From NCBI RefSeq assembly GCF_017743935.1, contig NZ_JAGHRE010000001.1:103683-167682 (forward strand): 64,000 nucleotides of DNA, in the 5' to 3' direction. The notes under the pieces were generated by a model. That model worked only from the letters and a program-made list of their open reading frames with translations, was not told where the DNA came from and searched no databases. Position numbers and translations under genes: made by a program. Source of the DNA: Tropicibacter sp. R16_0. GTDB taxonomy: Bacteria; Pseudomonadota; Alphaproteobacteria; Rhodobacterales; Rhodobacteraceae. This document shows, piece after piece, positions 52,890 through 61,033 of this stretch. How positions within the stretch are numbered: position 1 is the first letter of the stretch; each line of letters begins with the position of its first letter.

Positions 52890-53906
52890 TTGGCCATTGG
52901 TGCCCTGACCCCACCGCCAACCGAAGGCGCAACCCGCGAGGCGCAGATCGAATTTTCTGACAACCGACTGTTGATCGACCTTTGCGGCGAATACGACCGC
53001 AACCTGGCCATGATCGAAAAGGCGCTCGACGTGCAGATTGCACGGCGTGGCAACCAATTGGTGATCATGGGCGGCGAGGCGTCGCAGAAACGCGCGCTCG
53101 AAGTGCTGCAGGCGCTTTACGACCGCTTGCAGGCCGGCCGCACCGTCGAACCCGGTGACATCGATCGCGAGCTGCGCATGGACACCTCCGCAAAGGACAC
53201 CGGCACGCGCGACGGCGACCAATTGGAGATGTTCAAGGGCGGCAAGGTCGAGATCAAGACGCGCAAGAAACTGGTCGAGCCGCGCACGGACGCGCAAAAG
53301 GCCTATGTCCAGTCGCTGTTTGAAAACGAGCTGGCCTTTGGCATCGGCCCGGCGGGCACCGGCAAAACCTATCTGGCCGTGGCCGTGGGGGTGTCGATGT
53401 TCATCGGCGGCCATGTGGACCGGATCATTCTGTCCCGTCCGGCGGTCGAGGCCGGCGAAAAACTGGGCTATCTGCCCGGTGACATGAAGGACAAGGTCGA
53501 TCCTTACATGCAGCCGCTTTATGACGCGCTGAACGACTTTCTGCCCGGCAAGCAGCTGGCCAAGTTGATCGAGGAAAAGCGAATCGAAATCGCGCCGCTG
53601 GCCTTCATGCGGGGCCGCACGCTGGCCAACGCCTTTGTTGTTCTCGATGAGGCGCAGAATGCCACCACCATGCAGATGAAGATGTTCCTGACCCGTCTGG
53701 GCGAGGGCTCGCGTATGGTCATCACCGGTGACCGCTCGCAGGTGGACCTGCCGCGCGGGGTTCAATCGGGTCTGGCCGACGCCGAGCGTCTGCTCACTTC
53801 GATCCCCAAGATCAGTTTCAACTATTTCACCTCCAAGGACGTCGTGCGCCACCCGCTTGTGGCCGCCATCATCGAGGCGTATGAGGCGGACTCGGGCCGC
53901 ACCTGA
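52890..53906 (+). CDS. PhoH-like ATPase
   Basis: A 338-residue P-loop protein of the PhoH/YbeZ type, usually found next to ybeY and linked to RNA metabolism and rRNA maturation. An N-terminal KH-like region ([30 protein letters not shown]) precedes the ATPase, with Walker [11 protein letters not shown] and Walker [13 protein letters not shown], and a C-terminal [12 protein letters not shown]. The start is set at TTG 52890 because AGGAGAGCAGA lies directly before it; an upstream in-frame ATG at 52809 has no ribosome site and would add 27 residues of unconserved sequence. It leads the phoH-ybeY-corC-lnt run. Confidence 0.9.
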   Translation: MAIGALTPPPTEGATREAQIEFSDNRLLIDLCGEYDRNLAMIEKALDVQIARRGNQLVIMGGEASQKRALEVLQALYDRLQAGRTVEPGDIDRELRMDTSAKDTGTRDGDQLEMFKGGKVEIKTRKKLVEPRTDAQKAYVQSLFENELAFGIGPAGTGKTYLAVAVGVSMFIGGHVDRIILSRPAVEAGEKLGYLPGDMKDKVDPYMQPLYDALNDFLPGKQLAKLIEEKRIEIAPLAFMRGRTLANAFVVLDEAQNATTMQMKMFLTRLGEGSRMVITGDRSQVDLPRGVQSGLADAERLLTSIPKISFNYFTSKDVVRHPLVAAIIEAYEADSGRT

Positions 53907-53927
53907 GGCCCGGGCAAAGAGGCAGAG

Positions 53928-54425
53928 ATGCTGGATATCGCAATCGAAGACGATCGCTGGCAAACCGCCGGTCTTGAGGCGCTGGCCGAACGCGCCGCAA
54001 CCCAGACGCTTGCGCATCAGGGGGTGGACGCTGACGAGGCGGAAATTTCGCTTTTGGCCTGCGATGATGACCGGATCGCGGTTCTCAATGCCGAGTTCCG
54101 CGATAAACCGACGCCAACTAACGTGCTCAGCTGGCCGACACAAGAACTGGCAGCGGCTGTGGCGGGCGGTGACCCGGCCCAACCAGAGCCCGATTTCATG
54201 GGCGAACTGGCCTTGGGTGACATTGCGATCTCATACGACACCTGCGCGCGTGAAGCACAGGCCGCAGGCAAGCCGATGGCTGATCATGTGACACATTTGA
54301 TCGTTCATGGGGTGTTACATCTGTTGGGCTATGACCATATCCGTGACGCCGATGCCACTGTGATGGAGGCATTGGAGGTCGAGATACTTGGCAAAATGGG
54401 CATAAATAACCCATATATGGAATGA
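53928..54425 (+). CDS. ybeY: endoribonuclease YbeY
   Basis: A 165-residue zinc-dependent RNase required for 16S rRNA 3'-end maturation and 70S ribosome quality control. The metal-binding [11 protein letters not shown] motif (H-x3-H-x5-H) is at residues 127-137, and the upstream [18 protein letters not shown] motif is typical. It follows phoH by 21 bases, and its stop overlaps an in-frame ATG of the next gene (ATGA), the usual phoH-ybeY-corC arrangement in proteobacteria. Confidence 0.94.
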   Translation: MLDIAIEDDRWQTAGLEALAERAATQTLAHQGVDADEAEISLLACDDDRIAVLNAEFRDKPTPTNVLSWPTQELAAAVAGGDPAQPEPDFMGELALGDIAISYDTCAREAQAAGKPMADHVTHLIVHGVLHLLGYDHIRDADATVMEALEVEILGKMGINNPYME

Positions 54426-54460
54426 GTGGGGCCTTTGGCCTTGATTTTGGAATAGGAATA

Positions 54461-55360
54461 ATGGGCGACACAGACGGCAGTTCTAACGCAGCGCATCGCG
54501 CGCAGCTACAGGACCAAGCAGATTTCTCTACCGGCGATACGTCGGCAGAACGGGGCTTTTTCTCACGCATCATGGATGCGATCTCTCCATCGGAAGAGCC
54601 CGAGCCGGTGGAGGCGAACCAACCGGCAGACACTGCATCTCAACCTCATGGCATGATCAACCTGCGCCGAATGCGGGTCGAGGATGTGGCAATCCCCACG
54701 GCCGAGATCGTGTCTGTGCCCAATACCATAACCCGCAACGAGCTGGTGCAGGTGTTTCGGGAAAGCGGTTTGACCCGAATTCCGGTGTATGAGGGGACGC
54801 TGGACACGCCGCTTGGCTTTGCCCACCTCAAGGATTTTGCCCTGATCCACGGTTTCAACGGCAACTCGACCGAGTTTGATCTGCAATCCATGGTTCGGCC
54901 GCTGCTCTTTGTTCCGCCCTCCATGCCGATTGGCGTCCTGCTGGCCAAGATGCAGACCGAACGGCGGCACATGGCGCTGGTGATCGACGAATATGGCGGG
55001 GTCGATGGCCTGCTGACGATCGAGGATCTGATTGAACAGGTCGTGGGCGAGATCGAGGACGAACACGACACGGGCGAGGACCAGACCTGGCTCAAGGAAA
55101 AGCCGGGCTGCTATGTGGCCCAGGCGCGTACGCCGTTGGATGAGTTCGAGGCCGAGATTGGCCGCTCGCTGACCAAGCACGAGGATGTGGACGAAGAAGA
55201 GATCGACACGCTTGGTGGTCTGGTCTTCATGCTGTCGGGCCGTGTGCCTGCGCGTGGCGAGGTCGTCTGCCACCCCGATGGGCCTGAATTTGAGGTCATC
55301 GATGCTGACCCCCGCCGGATCAAGCGGCTGCGGGTCATGCTGCCCGATCTGATCGAATGA
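54461..55360 (+). CDS. corC: hemolysin/CorC-family CBS-domain protein
   Basis: A 299-residue protein of the CorC/HlyC family. After an acidic N-terminal region come two CBS domains (LVQVFRESGLTRIPVYEGTLDTPLGFAHLKDF and VLLAKMQTERRHMALVIDEYGGVDGLLTIEDLIEQVVGEI) that bind adenosine nucleotides, then a C-terminal transporter-associated FAD-like domain (TLGGLVFMLSGRVPARGEVV). No membrane helices, so it acts in the cytoplasm, probably in magnesium/cobalt homeostasis. ATG 54461 has TAGGAATA before it; an ATG at 54422 that overlaps the ybeY stop is the alternative. Its stop overlaps the lnt start by 4 bases. Confidence 0.88.
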   Translation: MGDTDGSSNAAHRAQLQDQADFSTGDTSAERGFFSRIMDAISPSEEPEPVEANQPADTASQPHGMINLRRMRVEDVAIPTAEIVSVPNTITRNELVQVFRESGLTRIPVYEGTLDTPLGFAHLKDFALIHGFNGNSTEFDLQSMVRPLLFVPPSMPIGVLLAKMQTERRHMALVIDEYGGVDGLLTIEDLIEQVVGEIEDEHDTGEDQTWLKEKPGCYVAQARTPLDEFEAEIGRSLTKHEDVDEEEIDTLGGLVFMLSGRVPARGEVVCHPDGPEFEVIDADPRRIKRLRVMLPDLIE

Positions 55361-56859
55361 ACCGTCTGCTGGCGGGGCCTTTATGGTCAAGGATGGCGCT
55401 GGCTGCACTGCTGGGTGCCATCGCGGCCTTTGGGTTGGCGCCCTATGGCGCCTGGTGGGCAACGCTGGCGGTTCTGATTGTGATCCCTGCGATTTTGGTG
55501 TCCGCGACCACCCGGCGTCAGGCCTTTGGTCTGGGTTGGGCCTTGGGGCTGGGGTACTTTGCCCACGCGCTCCTGTGGATTGTCGAGCCGTTCTTTGTTG
55601 ACCCCGAACGCCACGCCTGGATGGCGCCTTTTGCCCTGATTTTTCTGTCAGGCGGGCTGGCCCTGTTCTGGGGTGCGGCCTTTTGGGTTGCTCAGTGGTG
55701 CGGCAGATCGCCGGGTGGGCGGGTTTGGCTGCTGATCTGTACCCTGTCATTGGCCGAGTTTGCGCGAGCTTATGTGTTCACGGGGTTTCCGTGGGCCGCC
55801 CTTGCGCAGATCTGGGTCGACACGGATGTTGCGTTGTTGCTGGCTTGGGTCGGACCGCACGGTCTTGCGTTGATTACGGTCACGGTGGGTATGGCAGCAG
55901 GTCTGCTGTTGGTCGCCCCGCGCCGCGCGCTTTGGAATGCAGCGCCTGCCGCGGTCTTTGCCGTTGCGATTGTCGGTGTTGCAGCAACTGCGCCACAGGT
56001 CAGCGGAACCGGCCAAACCGTCCGCCTGATCCAACCCAACGCGCCGCAGCACCAGAAGTGGGACCCGGCCTTTATGCCAACCTTCTACGAGCGTCAGATC
56101 GAATACACCGCTGCCTTGCCGCGCCCCGACCTGATCGTCTGGCCGGAAACTGCCGTTCCCGTGTGGCTGGAAACCGGCGGTCCGGCGCTTGACCGGATCG
56201 TGGCAGCAGCAGACGGCGCAGCCCTGGCGCTTGGCATTCGTCGCTCGGAAGGCAGCCGCATCTTCAACTCGATGGTCTATTTGGATCCCCAAGGCCGGAT
56301 CGCGGGCGTTTATGATAAACATCACCTGGTGCCTTTTGGCGAATACGTCCCCTTTGGTGATCTGATGGCCCGGTTCGGAATCTATGGGTTCGCGGCCAAC
56401 AGCGGGCAGGGGTTCAGTTCTGGTCCCGGCCCCGAGTTGGTGTCAATGGGCGCCTTGGGCCACGCGCTGCCACTGATCTGTTACGAGGCGGTGTTCCCGC
56501 AGGACATCAATGGTGCCAACACCCGGCCCGAGTTCCTGCTGCAGGTCACCAATGACGCCTGGTTCGGCGCGCGTTCCGGCCCATATCAGCATCTGGCACA
56601 GGCCAGAATGCGGGCGATCGAGCAGGGTGTACCACTGATGCGCGCGGCCAACACCGGCGTTTCCGCCATGATTGATCCGCTAGGGCGCATCACGGCCAGC
56701 CTTGCCTTGGGGCAGGCGGGTTATGTCGATGCAGAACTACCCGCTCCGCTGCAGCCCACGCTCTATGCGCGCACAGGTGATTTGATGGCGCTGGTGGTTT
56801 TGGCCCTGTTGAGCCTTGCTGTGACTGCAAGTCAACGTCCCAAAACGCGTCGCAAATAG
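55357..56859 (+). CDS. lnt: apolipoprotein N-acyltransferase
   Basis: A 500-residue inner-membrane enzyme that adds the third acyl chain to lipoproteins. The first half has several transmembrane helices; the second half is a nitrilase-like domain with the catalytic Glu in IVWPETAVPVW (about residue 264), Lys in VYDKHHLVPFGEY (about 319) and Cys in LICYEAVFP (about 374). The C-terminal helix LMALVVLALLSLAV re-anchors it. Its ATG overlaps the corC stop (ATGA). It is the last gene of the phoH-ybeY-corC-lnt operon and is followed by the metK riboswitch region. Confidence 0.95.
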   Translation: MNRLLAGPLWSRMALAALLGAIAAFGLAPYGAWWATLAVLIVIPAILVSATTRRQAFGLGWALGLGYFAHALLWIVEPFFVDPERHAWMAPFALIFLSGGLALFWGAAFWVAQWCGRSPGGRVWLLICTLSLAEFARAYVFTGFPWAALAQIWVDTDVALLLAWVGPHGLALITVTVGMAAGLLLVAPRRALWNAAPAAVFAVAIVGVAATAPQVSGTGQTVRLIQPNAPQHQKWDPAFMPTFYERQIEYTAALPRPDLIVWPETAVPVWLETGGPALDRIVAAADGAALALGIRRSEGSRIFNSMVYLDPQGRIAGVYDKHHLVPFGEYVPFGDLMARFGIYGFAANSGQGFSSGPGPELVSMGALGHALPLICYEAVFPQDINGANTRPEFLLQVTNDAWFGARSGPYQHLAQARMRAIEQGVPLMRAANTGVSAMIDPLGRITASLALGQAGYVDAELPAPLQPTLYARTGDLMALVVLALLSLAVTASQRPKTRRK

Positions 56860-56902
56860 GCGTTGACGGCCCCAATCCTCCCGCGTATCCCTCGTTGAAA
56901 TT

Positions 56903-56948
56903 GTCACAACGGCTTCCTGGCGTGACAGTTCTAACCCTAATGGAGCAC
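56903..56948 (+). promoter_or_regulatory. SAM/SAH riboswitch upstream of metK
   Basis: GTCACAACGGCTTCCTGGCG followed by TGAC and, after a short linker, AATGGAGCA matches the SAM/SAH riboswitch, a compact H-type pseudoknot found upstream of metK in Rhodobacterales. GTCA(C) pairs with (G)TGAC to form the first stem, and the GGAG at 56942-56945, 8 bases before the metK ATG, lies in the pseudoknot strand. S-adenosylmethionine binding would therefore hide the ribosome site and reduce MetK synthesis. Confidence 0.9.
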
Positions 56949-56953
56949 TATTG

Positions 56954-58135
56954 ATGTCCCGAAATAACTACACATTCACTTCGGAATCCGTTTCCGAAGG
57001 GCACCCGGATAAGGTCTGCGATCGGATTTCGGATGCTGTATTGGACGCATTTCTAAGCGAAGAACCCGAAGCCCGCGTTGCGGCAGAAACCTTTGCCACT
57101 ACCAACCGCGTGGTCATCGGCGGCGAAGTTGGCCTGTCGGATAAGGACAAGCTGCGCGATTACATGGGCCGGATTGACGAGATTGCCCGCGCCTGCATCA
57201 AGGACATCGGCTACGAGCAGGACAAGTTCCACCACGAGACGGTCGAAATCACCAACCTGCTGCACGAGCAGTCGGCGCATATCGCCCAGGGTGTGGATGC
57301 GGCTGACAACAAGGACGAAGGTGCCGGCGACCAGGGCATCATGTTCGGCTACGCCACCACCGAATCCGAGGCGCTCATGCCCGCCCCGATCCAGTACAGC
57401 CATGCGATCCTGCGTCGCCTGGCCGAGGTGCGCAAGAACGGCACCGAGCCTGCGCTTGGCCCTGATGCCAAATCGCAGCTGTCGGTGATCTATGAAAACG
57501 GCAAGCCTGTGGGCGTCAGCTCGGTCGTGTTGTCGACCCAGCACCTGGATGAGGCGCTGACCAGCGACGACATCCGCGCCATCGTCGAGCCTTATATCCG
57601 CGAAACTCTGCCTGAGGGCTGGTTGACCGCGGCGACGGAATGGCACGTGAACCCGACCGGTAAGTTCGTCATCGGCGGCCCTGATGGGGACGCAGGCCTG
57701 ACCGGCCGCAAGATCATCGTGGACACCTATGGTGGTGCAGCCCCGCACGGCGGCGGCGCGTTCTCGGGCAAAGATCCGACCAAGGTGGACCGTTCGGCGG
57801 CCTATGCGGCGCGCTACTTGGCCAAGAACGTTGTGGCAGCAGGCATGGCCGAGCGCTGCACCATTCAGCTGAGCTATGCCATCGGCGTCAGCAAGCCGCT
57901 TTCGATCTATGCCGACACCCACGGCACGGGAGAGGTCGCACCAGCGGCAATCGAAAAGGCGATCGATCAGGTCATGGACCTGACCCCGCGCGGCATCCGC
58001 TCGCACCTGGGTCTGAACAAGCCGATCTACCAGCGCACGGCCGCTTACGGTCACTTTGGGCGCACACCGGACGAAGACGGCGGTTTCAGCTGGGAACGCA
58101 CGGATCTGGTCGAGGCGCTCAAGGGCGCGGTTTAA
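56954..58135 (+). CDS. metK: S-adenosylmethionine synthetase
   Basis: A 393-residue enzyme making SAM from methionine and ATP. The signatures [34 protein letters not shown] and [19 protein letters not shown] (phosphate-binding loops and metal sites) are complete. ATG 56954 is the start; a TTG three bases earlier is less likely because GGAG is 8 bases from the ATG. Controlled by the SAM/SAH riboswitch directly upstream and followed by a terminator at 58163-58192. Confidence 0.97.
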   Translation: MSRNNYTFTSESVSEGHPDKVCDRISDAVLDAFLSEEPEARVAAETFATTNRVVIGGEVGLSDKDKLRDYMGRIDEIARACIKDIGYEQDKFHHETVEITNLLHEQSAHIAQGVDAADNKDEGAGDQGIMFGYATTESEALMPAPIQYSHAILRRLAEVRKNGTEPALGPDAKSQLSVIYENGKPVGVSSVVLSTQHLDEALTSDDIRAIVEPYIRETLPEGWLTAATEWHVNPTGKFVIGGPDGDAGLTGRKIIVDTYGGAAPHGGGAFSGKDPTKVDRSAAYAARYLAKNVVAAGMAERCTIQLSYAIGVSKPLSIYADTHGTGEVAPAAIEKAIDQVMDLTPRGIRSHLGLNKPIYQRTAAYGHFGRTPDEDGGFSWERTDLVEALKGAV

Positions 58136-58162
58136 GTCGGACCGGATTTTGCAGTCTAACAC

Positions 58163-58192
58163 GGGGCGGTTCCACCGGGGCCGCCCTTTTTT
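58163..58192 (+). terminator. rho-independent terminator after metK
   Basis: GGGGCGG and CCGCCC pair across a short loop and are followed by TTTTTT. It lies 27 bases after the metK stop and separates metK from repeat copy E and the kinase gene. Confidence 0.85.
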
Positions 58193-58216
58193 ATTGCTGG
58201 CGTCGAGGTCCAGGGA

Positions 58217-58441
58217 AGGGGGGGCTCCCGCCCGTCGTCAATTTTTCTTGGCAGAAAAACTCCTCCCGTTGGGCCGAGCCGCCGTGCTACGCGCGGCGGC
58301 GGGCGCTCCGACGTGGCCGTTGTGCATAAGGGGCGACAGGGCGGCAGGGCGCAACCGCGCCGGGCATCGCCCGGCGCCCGGCCCAAGGCCGTTCGCGGAG
58401 CTGACGCAGTCAGGTCTGCGCGGGCGCGGGAGTGCTCCCCC
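58217..58441 (+). repeat. structured intergenic repeat, copy E
   Basis: Fifth copy of the repeat family. It starts GGGGGGCTCCCGCCCGTCG and ends GGGCGCGGGAGTGCTCCCC. The first hairpin has a different sequence from the other copies (GCCGCCG/CGGCGGC) but the same position, and the second is GCGCCGGGC/GCCCGGCGC with an ATC loop. The 3' block is CCGTTCGCGGAGCTGACGC, grouping with B and C. Unlike the other four it lies between two genes on the same strand, after the metK terminator. Together with the terminator it accounts for the 389-base gap before the kinase gene; no other gene is seen there. Confidence 0.87.
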
Positions 58442-58524
58442 TCCTGTTGGCACAGGGGCTTTTGTTCCCTTTCTGGGTGCGCTAGCTTCGCCTGCTCGGT
58501 TTTTGTGCAAGTGAGGTTTGTTTG

Positions 58525-59028
58525 ATGCGGCGGATCATGATCATTGGTGGCCCGGGGTCGGGAAAGTCCACCCTGGCGCGGGCGCTTGGGGCCAGGCTGA
58601 ACCTGCCGGTTGTCCATATGGATCCGATCTATTGGCAAGGCGATTGGATCGAGCGCGACAAGGCATCCGTGATGCAGATGGCCAAGGAGGCTGCGGACGC
58701 GCCCATTTGGGTCTTTGACGGCAACCATTCGCGCAGCATGGACTATCGCGCCGAGCGTGCCGATACGATCATCATTCTGGACATGCCTCGATGGCTCAGA
58801 ACTTGGCGCATCCTCTGGCGTTCGGCGCGCTTCTATGGGCGGACCCGGCCCGACATGGGCCCCAATTGCCCCGAGCGTTTTGACCGCGATTTTCTGGCGT
58901 TCAGCTGGAACTACCAAACCGACGGGCGTCTGCGAGCCTTGGACTTTGTTGCGCGTTGGTCGGGCAGGCGCGACACCCATGTCCTGCGCTCGAGAGCCGA
59001 GGTGCGCGGGTTCCTGCAGCAGCTTTGA
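58525..59028 (+). CDS. P-loop adenylate-kinase-like protein (topology modulation type)
   Basis: A 167-residue NTP-binding protein with a Walker A motif IIGGPGSGKSTLARALG near residues 6-22, HMDPIYWQGDW after the second strand, and the DMPRWLRTWRILWRS helix typical of proteins annotated as DNA topology modulation protein FlaR-related or AAA-family ATPase. It is shorter than adenylate kinase and lacks its lid domain. Probably a small nucleotide or metabolite kinase; the substrate is unknown. ATG 58525 is used; a TTG one codon earlier is also possible. TrmB follows on the same strand. Confidence 0.85.
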   Translation: MRRIMIIGGPGSGKSTLARALGARLNLPVVHMDPIYWQGDWIERDKASVMQMAKEAADAPIWVFDGNHSRSMDYRAERADTIIILDMPRWLRTWRILWRSARFYGRTRPDMGPNCPERFDRDFLAFSWNYQTDGRLRALDFVARWSGRRDTHVLRSRAEVRGFLQQL

Positions 59029-59078
59029 CGCAACACCCCATCTTGCAACGATGGGCCCAAGCCAGTATGGGCCGGGGC

Positions 59079-59789
59079 ATGAGCACGGATCACCCCAAAC
59101 GCCCCCGCCGGAACTTCTATGGCCGCTTCAAAGGCAAGAGCCTGAAGCAGAGCCAAAAGACCTATCTGGACGAAGACCTGGCCGCCCTGGCGCCAGGTGC
59201 TGTCGGCTGGGACGAGAACCCCACACGCGAGAACCTGGACCTGGATGGCCTCTTTAATGGCAAGCCCATTTGGTTGGAGATCGGTTTCGGGGGCGGTGAA
59301 CATCTGGTGCACCAGGCTGCCAGCAACCCGGACGTCGGCATCATCGGGGCCGAGCCGTACATCAACGGCGTTGCCATGCTGTTGGGCAAGATCCGCAAGG
59401 CAGGCGTTGAAAACCTGGCCGTGCATCCCGGAGACGCGCGTGATCTGTTCGACGTATTGCCCGACCAAAGCATCTCCAAGGCTTTTCTGCTCTACCCCGA
59501 TCCCTGGCCCAAGACCCGCCACCATCGCCGCCGCTTTGTGACGCCCGAACATCTTGAGCCGCTGGCGCGCGTGTTGAAGCCCGGCGCGATCCTGCGCGTG
59601 GCCACCGACATTCCCGACTACGTCCGCCAGACCCTGGAAGAGGTGCCCAAAGCGGGCTTTGACTGGCTGGCCGAACGTCCCGACGATTGGCGCGTGGCTT
59701 GGGAGGATTGGATCTCCACCCGCTATGAGCAAAAGGCTCTGCGCGAGGGCAGGGTGCCGCACTATCTGACTTTCCGTCGACAGGGCTGA
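59079..59789 (+). CDS. trmB: tRNA (guanine-N7-)-methyltransferase
   Basis: A 236-residue SAM-dependent enzyme that methylates G46 of tRNA. Motif I is WLEIGFGGGEHLVHQA, and the family-defining FLLYPDPWPKTRHHRRRFV block with its catalytic Asp follows, then LRVATDIPDY and the C-terminal RYEQKALREGRVPHYLTF. The basic N-terminus (PKRPRRNFYGRFKGKSLK) fits tRNA binding. ATG 59079 gives MSTDHPKRPRRNF; an ATG four codons upstream is possible. It begins 50 bases after the kinase gene. Confidence 0.94.
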   Translation: MSTDHPKRPRRNFYGRFKGKSLKQSQKTYLDEDLAALAPGAVGWDENPTRENLDLDGLFNGKPIWLEIGFGGGEHLVHQAASNPDVGIIGAEPYINGVAMLLGKIRKAGVENLAVHPGDARDLFDVLPDQSISKAFLLYPDPWPKTRHHRRRFVTPEHLEPLARVLKPGAILRVATDIPDYVRQTLEEVPKAGFDWLAERPDDWRVAWEDWISTRYEQKALREGRVPHYLTFRRQG

Positions 59790-59837
59790 AAGGGGTGTTA
59801 GACTGACGGCATTCATTCTGCTTTATGGAATTTTGCC

Positions 59838-60911
59838 ATGTCCAACATTCGCATCACGAACTGCCACGTGCATCTGTTCCACGCGGATCACGTGCCCGAA
59901 GACTACCCCTATTGGGCGCTCAAGCCCTTCAAGAACATGCCTTGGCTGATCAAGGGGCTGGAGCTTGGGATGACCTTGATCGGGCAGCACCCGATTGCCG
60001 ACAAGCTCAGCCGCCTCTATCGCTTTCAACAGGAAACGCAGGAAGGCAGCCAACGCGCCATTCTGGACAATGTGCGCCAACACTATCCGTCTGATACCCG
60101 CTTTGTAGTGCTGCCGATGGAGCTGTCGGCCTTTGGCTATGGTGCTCCAAAAGTACCGCTTGCCGCGCAGCACGACGAATTGGCCGAGTTGATGCGCGAT
60201 CCTGACGTGGGCGCCTCGGTCATTCCCTTTGCCACGCTTGACCCGCGCGCCGACCCGCAAGCCACCGAGGTTTGGCGCGCCATCGACCAACTACGGTTTC
60301 GCGGGGTCAAGATCTATCCACGCCTTGGGTTTGCCCCCACTGATCCGCGGCTGATGACGCACCTCTATCCAAGGATGGAGGAGTTGGGACTGCCGCTCAT
60401 GACACATTGTTCGCGCGGTGGGGTGCAAGGGCGGGAGCTGTCGGATCATTGGGCCGACCGCTACACCGAACCTGATGCATACATCCCGATCATGAAGGCC
60501 CACCCCAAGTTGCGCATCTGTTTGGCACATTTTGGCGGGCAGCGGGATTGGGCGGCTTATGTGAACCCCGACCAACGCAGCCCCTTTGCCGATGAGTACC
60601 GCAACAACTGGCAGGTCCGCATCCGCGAGATGATCTGCAGCGGCGATTACCCGGGGCTTTGGACCGACATCTCGTACACGCTGTTTCATTTTGAGGATTA
60701 CGTGCCCTTCCTGCGGCTCTTTCTGCTGGGAGATGAGCCCGAGCACGAGCGGTTGCGTTCTCGCGTTCTTTTTGGGTCGGACTTCTACATGACCCGACAA
60801 GAGAAACTGTCCGAAAAGGCAGTGTGTTTCCGGTTGCGCAATGCCTTGGGAGAGGAAGTTTTCCGTCAGATCGCCGAAGAGAACCCGGCTCGCTGGCTGG
60901 GTGAGGCCTGA
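59838..60911 (+). CDS. amidohydrolase family protein
   Basis: A 357-residue metal-dependent hydrolase of the amidohydrolase-2 (ACMSD-like) type. The N-terminal NCHVHLFH motif provides the first two metal ligands (His-x-His), GVKIYPRLGF the Lys-containing barrel strand, LMTHCSRGG and CLAHFGG further His ligands and VLFGSDFYMT the final Asp. Such enzymes hydrolyse or decarboxylate ring and amide compounds; the substrate is not evident. The ATG at 59838 lies 48 bases after trmB with no strong ribosome site (GGAATTTTGCC). It converges with the polyamine ABC operon. Confidence 0.87.
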   Translation: MSNIRITNCHVHLFHADHVPEDYPYWALKPFKNMPWLIKGLELGMTLIGQHPIADKLSRLYRFQQETQEGSQRAILDNVRQHYPSDTRFVVLPMELSAFGYGAPKVPLAAQHDELAELMRDPDVGASVIPFATLDPRADPQATEVWRAIDQLRFRGVKIYPRLGFAPTDPRLMTHLYPRMEELGLPLMTHCSRGGVQGRELSDHWADRYTEPDAYIPIMKAHPKLRICLAHFGGQRDWAAYVNPDQRSPFADEYRNNWQVRIREMICSGDYPGLWTDISYTLFHFEDYVPFLRLFLLGDEPEHERLRSRVLFGSDFYMTRQEKLSEKAVCFRLRNALGEEVFRQIAEENPARWLGEA

Positions 60912-61033
60912 TCCTGGTAGCTGAATTCGGATGTTCCGTATTTGAGCCGAGAAGAAACCGCGGCTACACGCCGTCCCTTCCCAAGTGACGGCGATAGTTC
61001 GGTCCGTGAACCAGACTAAGGGGTTGGTAAAGC

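Noticed and set aside
52362..54182. 606-codon minus-strand open frame across phoH, ybeY and the lipoprotein gene
   Set aside because: It lies opposite three recognisable genes and a terminator and resembles no protein.
22397..58441. CRISPR array or transposable element as explanation of the repeats
   Set aside because: Copies are 5-17 kb apart, not tandem, and no cas or transposase gene is present; an internally deleted mobile element cannot be fully excluded.
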